Under the pieces are notes generated by a model. That model was not told the origin of the DNA. It did not search any database and saw only the letters and a program-made list of their open reading frames with translations. This document shows, one piece after another, positions 55,362 to 64,000 of a stretch of 64,000 bases of DNA; the stretch's first letter is position 1; every line of letters starts with the position of its first letter. The stretch is from Metellina segmentata (lineage: Eukaryota > Arthropoda > Arachnida > Araneae > Tetragnathidae). The DNA lies in contig OX375875.1 in the NCBI GenBank assembly GCA_947359465.1, positions 54,989,583 to 55,053,582 of the forward strand, written 5' to 3'. Both the position numbers and the translations under genes were made by a program.

Positions 55362-55510
55362 TCCAATAAAAATTCCAAATAATGAATTCCGAACTCACTC
55401 ATGATAGTTGATTGGTCAACGCTAGGTACATTTAAAGCTAAACATCGCCCGAATGGAGATTAACTGCACTTTAAGGTAACCCAATATGCATAATGCGAGA
55501 GCATAAAGAA
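55362..55510 (+). repeat. dispersed repeat related to the 14-kb triplication
   Basis: CCAATAAAAATTCCAAATAATGAATTCCGAACTC, then GATAGTTGATTGGTCAAC and ATGCGAGAGCAT follow the same order as 14028-14166. No coding. Confidence 0.65.
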
Positions 55511-55929
55511 AATCGCATTCCTTCTCTTTTCTGGATGCTCAAAAAAATCTTTTTCTACTTTCATCCCACTAATAAATTTTCTAATCATTCTTTTTATTGC
55601 TTACCCGACATTTTTTGCTTGATATTGTCTTGTGTTTGGCTCAGTTTGGTCAAATATGACCCTTGCGTCATAAAACCCAAATACAACCAAGCAGACATCT
55701 GATAAGTTTGCTTATGAATTCTTTACCGAAAAGGCATGATTACCACATCAGTCTAACTAATCCATCGAAATAAAGGTCAGTGTGAACTTTTATTGCAAAT
55801 GAAAAAAGTTAATGCTTCTAGCAAACAACTGTCGTTATTAATATCGACACATCCCCAATCGTTCGAAAAATATTATCTGAACGACACCATCTGCATTAAT
55901 GTAATTGTTTGAGAGCCGTTAAAGTTTTA

Positions 55930-56460
55930 AACACAGTTACTGCCCTATTAGTGAGTAGTTCAGAGGAGCCGCGTAGCGTCCGTGATACAACATTAATGGA
56001 GCCAATCTGTCACGCGCTAACAATCGCCAGATGTCGTCTCTACTGCCAACGCGGAGGAGAAGTAGAAGTAACTGCTTGACGTTATTATCGTCTGCCAACC
56101 GCAAGATGAGCCAATCGCAAGGGTCGAAAATTGGACTCATTTCGGAACGTTTTTGTTTTCGCCGCCTTCCCTCACGACTGGCCAGTTTCCGTCCGAGTTT
56201 CTGGCGGTGCAAATTGTTCCATTCCGTTTATCAGTTGGAAGAAATGGCGAGAAAGGACAATCGGCTTCCTGCTTTTTGTTTTCGCTTGAGAACAAAGTTT
56301 CTGAAACTCAATCCTCTCGCAGGAAACGAAGCACAGAGGCGGGAGGAAACCATATCAAATTGTTTTAACGATGCAATCACCCGTTAAAACTTCGTTACTC
56401 GCGCCCAATGTGAATCGGTCGGATTGATAGGATCGAGTTCTACCGGGTTTGTCTTGTGTG
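55930..56460. promoter_or_regulatory. GC-rich patch upstream of the sarcoglycan gene, candidate promoter region
   Basis: Clearly GC- and CpG-richer than the AT-rich surroundings, with GATTGGC (CCAAT-type on one strand) motifs near 56110 and no repeat signature. It is about 5.6 kb upstream of the first coding exon, which begins right after an acceptor, so a 5' UTR exon must lie to the right. Open frames on both strands reflect base composition. Promoter function is inference only. Confidence 0.25.
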
Positions 56461-57289
56461 GTTGAGATCTCTTCCTTAAATATCGCTGTTATTGGAATAC
56501 GCTTTATCGTGAATGTGTTATACGATAAAAGATGGTATCGGAATTAATGAACTATAAAACTAAATACTTGAAGCCGATAAAAACAAGGGGAATAATAACA
56601 ATCTGAATTATATTTTACCCTCGAAGTGGTTTCTTCGAGATATCTCGCCCATCAAGAACAGAGACACTTTGCTAAAGACGACTAGGGTTGCCAACCGTCC
56701 CGGATTGACCGGGATTGTCCCGGAATTTAAGTTGCTGTCCAGAATCCCAGTTGAATGTCAAATTGCCCGGAATTTCCCAGAAAGCTATCGCCACCAATAT
56801 CACCTACACTCCAAAATAGTTATTTCTATTGCATATGTCTTCGTGCCCATCCATTGAAAGTGACGTTTCCCCACTACTATCCAAAGCCAATAATATAAAT
56901 GTCAGTCTGTTTAGAGCTGGACCACCGTGAAGAAATGGTATTAGTTGGAATCAAATTCTATTATACTGCATTTGAATTTTATTTTTAAAATTGGGATGGA
57001 GACGAACACACATTTTCATATTCGAATTTCTAAAAATCGAATTCGGAACATTCTCGGTTCTGTATAACTAAACACGAACAATATCTATATTTTGTGTATG
57101 AACACTACCATTTTTATTTCAACAATGCAACGCTTCAGTGCAACATGAGGTTAGGTTTAGATTTATTATTATATACAACGAGCGTACCACATCAGGCTCG
57201 TATAATAATTAAAGTTTTAAAAAACACACAAAAATAACTACTATTATTTTTTATATATTGTTTGCACATGAAAAAAACTTCCTTTGAAA

Positions 57290-57295
<6 letters not shown>

Positions 57296-57320
<25 letters not shown>
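57296..57320. repeat. (TA)n microsatellite
   Basis: Uninterrupted TA dinucleotides for about 25 bp. A similar (AT)n run lies at about 63028-63053. Confidence 0.95.
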
Positions 57321-57519
57321 ATTTAATACCTATTTATTGTTTTCTTGACTAGCAAGACAATATACTCTTTCAGTACTTATTTTGTGAAGTATTTTATGTA
57401 AAATATAAATTTGTTACAAACACCAAGGGAAAATTTTTATTTGATGTTTTGTATAGAATCCATGGGTTCTTTCAATATTTATAAAAATTCTATTGGTCTT
57501 GATGAAGTCTTTCCTTGGA

Positions 57520-58260
57520 ACGATTCTGTTTGTTCTTCCTTGGAATAGAATACATTGGAATGTGTGTGTGATTCCATTTATACTTTACTTTCAATAGAAT
57601 CCTTTGGCATGTGTGTGTGATTCCATTTATACTTTACTTTCAGTACAATCCTTTGGAATGTGTGTGATTCCATTTATACTTTACTTTTAATAGAATCCTT
57701 TGGAATGTGTGTGTGATTCCATTTATACTTTGCTTTCAATAGAATCCTTTGTAATGTGTATGTGATTCCATTTATAATTTACTTTCAATATTATCCTTTG
57801 TAATGCGTGTGTGATTCCATTTATACTTTATTTTCAGTACAGTATTCCTATGGAATGTGTTTGTGTGATTCCATTTATACTTTACTTTCAATAGAATCCT
57901 TTGGAATGTGTGTGTGATTCCATTTATACTTTACTTTTAGTACAATCCTTTGGAATGTGTTTGTGTGATTCCATTTATACTTTACTTTCAATAGAATCCT
58001 TTGGAATGTGTTTGTGTGATTCCATTGATACTTTACTTTCAATAGAATCCTTTGGAATGTGTGTGTGATTCCATTTATACTTTACTTTCAATAGAATCCT
58101 TTGGAATGTGTGTGTTGATATTTCATTGATACTTTACTTTCCAATAGAATCCTTTGTAATGATTCCATTGATACTTTACTTACAATAGAATTCTTTCGAA
58201 TAATTTCATTAATACTTTACTTACAATAGAATCCTTTTAAAATATTATATTGCCAATTTC
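57520..58260. repeat. 49-bp minisatellite, about 14-15 units
   Basis: The unit is approximately CCTTTGGAATGTGTGTGTGATTCC plus ATTTATACTTTACTTTCAATAGAAT. Successive starts (57557, 57606, 57655) give 49 bp, with units of 46-53 bp caused by (GT)n length and small indels. Units decay toward both ends. Flanks on both sides (57440-57540 and 58200-58330) resemble 5215-5345, so the array grew inside a dispersed repeat. Confidence 0.9.
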
Positions 58261-58394
58261 CTTGTAATAGAATTCTTTATGAAAATTTTTTTATTGGTCT
58301 AGATATTCAAAGTTAGTTTAGTCATGCAGGTTATAAAGTGGATTTATACTTGTAAACTCCTCCGATGGTTAAAATTTCGAATTAAATTTTCCTC

Positions 58395-58500
58395 TACAGG
58401 GATGCGGTAACTACGAAGGAGATTTACCCAATAAGCACCTGTAAGCTGTAGGTGGTGGAGGTTCGATTCCAGTTCTACCCTGAGTGTATTTCTCTCTTCT
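58395..58500 (+). repeat. tRNA-like SINE head fragment
   Basis: Good B box GGTTCGATTCC near 58461 with a loose A-box-like GATGCGGTAACTACG upstream. The arms do not form a credible tRNA cloverleaf, so a degraded SINE is more likely than a tRNA gene. Confidence 0.4.
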
Positions 58501-58754
58501 GTATTAGTAATACTTAAGTTGATTTCCTACCATTTACTTAAACGAAAGCACATATCTTGGCCTTCTCTGACAATTGAGCCTTAAAGTCAACATAACCCTA
58601 TAAACTGCTCATGTTCAGTTTTTTGCAATAATACATACCACCTATGATATACATTTTCTGACAAGTTAAACATAAGTGGCGCTACGTGTTTATGTACGTA
58701 TTTTGCATGTGAGGTAATTTGGCTTTTTTTTTCTAATACGATTTCAGCTCTTTT

Positions 58755-58960
58755 TCGCCAATAAAAATTATGAAGAAAAATCTTTCGAATTCATAGTTAC
58801 AGTTGACTGTTCAACACCAATTAGCTTAAATGTCAAACGTTATTAAAACTGTTATAAATTTCGTTTAAAGGAAACCCCGATAGGTATCAGGACAGAGCAT
58901 TTGCGCAGCATAGTAAATCTTCGTAGATTGCTTGCATGTTTGTTTTATAGACGTGAAATA
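58755..58960 (+). repeat. dispersed repeat related to the 14-kb triplication
   Basis: CGCCAATAAAAATTATGAAG, GTTGACTGTTCAACACCAATTA, CCGATAGGTATCAGGACAGAG and GATTGCTTGCATGTTTGTTT match the same family with more divergence. Confidence 0.55.
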
Positions 58961-58969
58961 CTAGTAGAC

Positions 58970-60890
58970 TGAGTAATGCTATTGACTGTTTTGTGACAAA
59001 ATATTTTTTTTGACAAAATATTTGTCCTTTTATGGTCTTGTTTGGCAAGGTAAAATCTGATGATAGGGTATATGTGTGAATCCGCATTTCTATTAGAGTG
59101 GTGACAGAAACTGTGAAATTGCCACGGTTTCTATGTCATGTGGACCAATCAGATGATGCATCAATGAATAGTCGTCTTGAACCAATTAGATGATAAATGT
59201 TCATTTCCTTCCTACAGATAAAAGTATTATAAGAGTCGTGTTACTACTAAACTTGGTCACATTATCCTGACCACATAAAAAAGTTACCATTACTCATTCT
59301 ACTGTTAAATTTCCTTCATGAATGAGTTACACTGAAAATTTCTCTCATAGACAACTCAAAATTAATTCACATTAAACAAGATTTTAAAACTTGGTTCAAA
59401 AGAAGCTTAAATGTTCTTCTCAAAATGCTGGAATAATTTTTTAATAAATTTAATTTGATTTTGAAGTTTTATTTACAATTAGCCAATTTTTATAATTTTA
59501 AACATTTATCTAGTAAAACGAAGTATAATCATATTTAATGCTTTAGTATTTTAAAAACGTGCTTTTTATTACTTTAGCTTAGATCTTTGGCAAGTTTGAT
59601 CATTTTATTTATGAATTGGGTTTCCCACAAATTTTGCTTATGTAAAATCTTACTCAAAGAAATATCTGGAAGTCTTACATTAGTTCAGCTTAGCAATAGG
59701 TAAGAATGGAAATATAGGAAAAAGTTCAAATTTCCAAAATAAGATATCCACACGAAATTATGTGGCTCTTAGCATCCTGTCTTTCTACCATAATGCAAAT
59801 ATATTTTAATATTGCATTCTTAAGGTAATACAATCTCGAATCTAACTGTACAAGTTTATTCAAAATTCAGTTAGGACCAATTTTGTAAAATGTAGTAATT
59901 TTTTAATCACAATGTTCTTCAAATTGTCCGAATCGCATATAGAAATTCAGTATCATATTGTTATTAGTTTGTTTCTTTCACGGTACCTGTTTCTAAACAA
60001 TGTTTTAATATCATTTCTCTTAACAAGCAACCCTTTAGATTTGCATGGAGTCCGATTCAATTGAAGTCTTTAGCTTTAGTTAAAGTTCCTTTCAGTGTAA
60101 CTCAGGAAAAGTGTAAATTTTCAGTGTAACTCAATATGAAAACGTTTCTTGAGTACAAACCAAACGCATACAGCTTAAGGAACACAATTTACTGAATTTA
60201 CTAAAATTATTCTCCTGAAGATATGAACATTTTAAGTAAGAATAAAGGATGAAGGCTTTTTTTTTTAATTTTACATTGTGTACACAAAAATCAAACCAAT
60301 TGAAATTGTTTAGTGCTTCTTTTGAAAGCGAAACATTTTTACACCATAGTTGGATGGCTGAAAACAAACTAGAAAACATTTCATTTTAGTTTTGGGATAA
60401 AATTTCATCTTGTTTGTCATTTTACTTATATTTATACAACTTTACTTATATTTCTTATTCAACTTTTCACCGGTTTATAGTTAAACTATACGAGTATACT
60501 TCTATTTGTCTAAGCCATCCACATAATATGCATTTCATGTTTCTTATATTCGATCATTTTTCTAAGAATTTTACATTTGTGTAGGTGGTTAAGTACCACT
60601 AACCACTTTTCTTGGTGTAATCGCCACTACTCTTTTATTCAATAGAAATAGTGTCTCCACTATTTTCATAAGTTTGAACAAATGATTCTTCCTTGAAAAT
60701 GAATTAAGTATATCATATTTTCTTACATCAATGAACATTAACACATTTAAATATGCGTTAACTTTGATCGCTGAAATGTTATTAGCCATTTTGCAAGTGC
60801 AGTTGCAAAATCAACTATTTCATACAAAGTATAAAGAATTAATATTCTTAAGATTATAATGCTTATTTGTCTATGTAATACTATATTTAC
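58970..60890. other. AT-rich intergenic DNA
   Basis: Short AT-rich frames, nothing recognised. Confidence 0.55.
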
Positions 60891-60897
60891 TTTATTT

Positions 60898-61152
60898 CTG
60901 TGCTCAGATGGCAAAATGGTATGTCACTTTTTTAATTTTTCGTGACGGCAATTTTAAGATTCAAGATTCAATATGTGGTTCTGTGGTTTTTAATTCATTG
61001 CAATTTTCTCACCTTTGTTTTCTCATAAACTGAAAGAAAGAGACTTACGACATTTTTGACACCTTCTAAACATTAACAAATCAGACTCTAGGAGGGGACT
61101 TTCTCAGTTTTTTGGGAAAAGTGACGTATAACATTTTGCCATCTGAGCACAG
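60898..61152. mobile_element. candidate MITE, 255 bp, with ATTT target duplication
   Basis: The left end CTGTGCTCAGATGGCAAAAT and the right end (reverse strand) CTGTGCTCAGATGGCAAAAT are identical, and pairing continues imperfectly to GTCACTTTT. ATTT stands on both sides (60894-60897 and 61153-61156). The interior is non-coding. Confidence 0.72.
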
Positions 61153-62199
61153 ATTTGATAACGTTCATTACATGTTCACAGCTCCTGTAGCTTCCTAGTT
61201 TGAATCCATGTTTTAAATTGCATGAACATCTGTAACTATATGTCAGTAGTATTAACGGATACCCCACAGGGTGCTTCGTCCCTCCCTCATAGCCGCCAAT
61301 ATGCCTCTTGTATTGTTGAAAGTAACAAATCAATGTGATGGTCTTAAAGGAATATACGTTTATTAAATAATATATTTCATCAATGTACAACTATTTTAAG
61401 TACGGATTTATATCAAATGCATTTATGCATTTCATGTCTAACCCGTGTGTAATATTGACATGAGAGATAGAAACCAAACTATGCATTTCATTCCACTTTG
61501 TTTAGTGACATGAAACAAAATCGAGATCTTCGAAAGGTTTTATCGTACTGATCTTTCTCAAAGTACTAATTTAAACAGTAAATAAGGAACACTAAATTAT
61601 TGCACCAAAACATCAGAATTGTTTAATTTTTCAAGCATTTCTCCACAGTTTATACTAATAACCTTGTATTACAAATGTTCAAAAGTGAACAAGCGATATC
61701 ATCACTCAAGGTCCCATGCCAGCCGCCCATGTCGTATGCTCAGTTAAACACCACAACGTCAAAGTTTAAATATTTAGACACCAGTTAAGCTTCATAAACC
61801 GGCTTCGGAATAGCTGCATCGAAACATTATCTCCCTAAACTGCTTCTTATTTGGGATCTTAATCACGTTTAATATGGCTAGTTCTCTTCCTGTCCCACTT
61901 CCAGGCAGTCAAAAGGGGGGGCTTCCACCAAGATAATTACATTTAAAACCCTTGAACTGCTCAGAATTCTTCTCACTAACTTTACAATTGAATTTTTTGG
62001 CGGAAAAAAGGGGAAACTAGATTCCATTCGTACTGATTAACTCATCCTTAATTCCCTGCTCATCAAACCATGGGCTAATCAATTAGAAATCCCCCTCCCA
62101 ACAGAGGACGGTGGATCCACAGATCTTTGGACAAAACCTCGGGAAAAGTTTTCCCGAATATTAGTCTCTCGTATTATAAGGGACATTAGTATCAATTAG

Positions 62200-62570
62200 C
62201 ACATGAATGGACGCTGTACGATGGCTGTAATTAGGCTAATGGTAGAGTTGATCATTGCTAATGATCCGAGACCTTAGGATTTGTGTGAGATTGAGGGGAG
62301 AGCGAAAAGTGTCGTCTTTGCCTCCGATGTCTCTGGCCTGGAATATGAGTATGCTATGGTGTATTGATTGGAAATGGAATGGGGCGGGATCCGGTGGGAG
62401 GCAGTTACGGTAGAAATGTTTTAATTTGGAAAATGGAGGGAACTGAAATGAAAAGGTTTGAATTGAGTGGGTGGGTTGGGCCCAGTGAGGGTTATTAAAG
62501 CAATCAATTTCAGTGTTAATCAATGGAGTTCTAAATTTATGCGATTGGGGTCTGTTTAAAAAGCTTCCCA
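62200..62570. other. GC-rich patch, possible regulatory or conserved non-coding DNA
   Basis: G-rich plus strand (GTGGGTGGGTTGGGCCCAGT, GGGGCGGGATCCGGTGGGAG) with TTAATTAG-like motifs just upstream. A 123-codon minus-strand frame is not recognisable. Texture similar to 6200-6420. Confidence 0.25.
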
Positions 62571-63059
62571 TCGTGCTGCCACGCAAAGCTGAAACAATTA
62601 TCACCACACCGCTGTATTTCGTTTTCTGAATGTATGCAATATTTGAAAGAACAGTCGAAGCGGGTGAAGATTTAATAAGTGGTTTTATTTAGGTATGTAA
62701 TGATTGAATATTTGAAATTGAATTCGAGGGGAGGGGGGATTCAGTCCATTTTAAGAGTAGGACAAAAAAATTCTTGTTTTAAAAGTAAACTTTCATAACT
62801 TCCTAATGAAACAATTTATTGTGGTGGTTGATACAGTATCTTTACAGATATCTATGCTGATACATTTAAGTGAAGTTTTGGAAGGTGATCAAGTCAGGGC
62901 ATTACCACTACCTCAAAGAAAAGAAAAAGCGAATGACCGAAAGAGTAAAGAGTTGGAGATTTTTCCGATATGAGAAACCTCGTATTACTCTGGCTACATG
63001 ATCCTGAGAAAAATAAAATAATAATTAATATATATATATATATATATATATATGCTATC

Positions 63060-63240
63060 AAGAAACTTTATCTGGTGTGGAGGTTTGGAGAGTGGGGTTC
63101 CAAGCTCAGGTGTGACCTCATCATTTGACCGTGGATCAAAATTATTACAGGGTGTTGTTCTCGGTTCTTCAGGATTGATTCCGAATCGTCGTCAAATGCC
63201 TGTTGTGTTACTCCAGTGCGACGTTAATTCAACTACCTTC
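63060..63240 (+). repeat. SINE, 5'-truncated copy of the 31437 family
   Basis: Contains GGAGGTTTGGAGAGTGGGGT, CAAGCTCAGG, CCTCATCATTTGACCGTGGA and CTCCAGTGCGACGTTAATT but no tRNA-like head. It follows an (AT)n run at about 63020-63050. Confidence 0.75.
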
Positions 63241-64000
63241 CTACCTACACAGAGATTCCTCTCGTATCTTTCCCCCCATGCCTTGAATAATTTCTCTTTG
63301 ATATCCACGTTTCTTCTCTCCTTTCTCAGGGGTCTGTCTGTACGTCTCTCGATAAAAACGTCCCCCTGCTCTCGTGAAATTCTGTTCTCTCCTTGGCAAT
63401 CTCCCTAAGTATCGCAACCAAACATAAATGATAAGACACAAGTTAAGCGGAAGGCAACTATTGTTGCTTCCGGACCTTGAGATAAAACTTCCAAACTGTA
63501 TGCAATCTTAAATCAAGAGAGAAGGTTGTATTCGTAGAGAATAATCTTTCTAGTAAATTAAGATTACTAAAAGTTTGCGAATTCAAAGCAAGTCGTCAAA
63601 AGAGTGCGAGACAGTAAGGATGAAGTCAGAGATACATACATAGACCCTATAAGCTGTACATGTGGGATATTTTGATATCAAGGTTCCCAGATCTCTCAAG
63701 TCACTTATTGAGTATCTTTAGTACCTCATTGGCAAGCGAGTTAATGCAGATATGTAGCAACATCAAAGTAAATAACGTGTAATATATTGTAAATATCAGT
63801 GACATACTTTTATCATTAAAAAAATATCATCAATTAATTTTATAAGCTCGATGCCACATTGTATTGCTGCATTCATCGCCCTACGTAGTGACCAAAACAC
63901 TTATTGGATCAAACCTCTTTATGTTTATTACCATAGGACACTGCATAGCAAGCTAATTTATATCATTTGTTAGTAAAATAAATGTTTATGTATTACTAAA

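Noticed and set aside
56031..56387. 118-codon plus-strand and 91-codon minus-strand frames
   Set aside because: GC-rich composition with long frames on both strands; arginine/serine-rich nonsense-like peptides without domain.
62236..62607. 123-codon minus-strand frame
   Set aside because: Lies in a G-rich patch that suppresses stops; no family resemblance.
1..64000. CRISPR arrays, bacterial operons or rRNA
   Set aside because: None seen; the spliced gene, SINEs and retrotransposons show a eukaryotic nuclear genome, and the tandem arrays lack the spacer structure of CRISPR.

Overview
The window is eukaryotic, AT-rich and gene-poor, and most of what can be recognised is transposable elements. 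Several protein remnants (two Tc1-like transposases, a jockey/CR1-like LINE tail, mariner fragments, a Gmr1-type gypsy element) together with long repeat-filled introns point to an arthropod. My recollection of the Tc1 families suggests a spider; this is inference, not proof.

One cellular gene is clear. It is a delta/gamma/zeta-type sarcoglycan on the minus strand, with seven coding exons between 50390 and 26900 that join in frame to a complete protein of 309 residues. It is a type II membrane glycoprotein of the dystrophin-associated sarcoglycan complex. The start codon lies 2 nt inside an exon with a strong acceptor, so the promoter and 5' UTR exon lie further right, in the window or beyond it. 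The second intron has a GC-AG splice site.

Layout. 1-26.5 kb holds no recognised cellular gene: several MITE-like inverted repeats, a 0.57 kb Tc1 deletion derivative (7.3 kb), tRNA-derived SINEs, a 5'-truncated LINE (13.2-13.9 kb), a triplicated 0.29 kb repeat (14-15 kb), an hAT-like element with a perfect 8-bp target duplication (20.96 kb), a nearly complete but dead Tc1 element (22.15-23.51 kb) and a mariner piece folded into a 210-bp inverted repeat (23.96 kb). 26.9-50.4 kb is the sarcoglycan gene. Its introns contain SINEs, another 0.56 kb Tc1 derivative, a mariner fragment, a 1.4 kb Tc1 element and a 7.1 kb LTR retrotransposon. The last two make up about 85% of intron 1. 50.4-64 kb is upstream DNA with SINEs, a 49-bp minisatellite (57.5-58.3 kb), a MITE (60.9 kb) and two GC-richer patches.

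The most interesting item is the LTR retrotransposon at 42981-50061. Its proteins are gypsy-like, but the order is gag-protease-integrase-RT-RNase H (integrase first), as in Gmr1-like elements, and its capsid region has SCAN-like character. It has a tRNA-Leu type primer binding site, a leader packed with 76/77-bp tandem repeats, a coiled-coil minisatellite in gag, nearly identical LTRs and a 4-bp target duplication. A 103-bp tandem duplication in gag and a frame change at an A8 run in RNase H break it. A second unusual item is a pair of identical 41-nt segments (28259 and 29407) that each look exactly like acceptor, 23-nt microexon and donor on the plus strand, one on each side of sarcoglycan exon 6.
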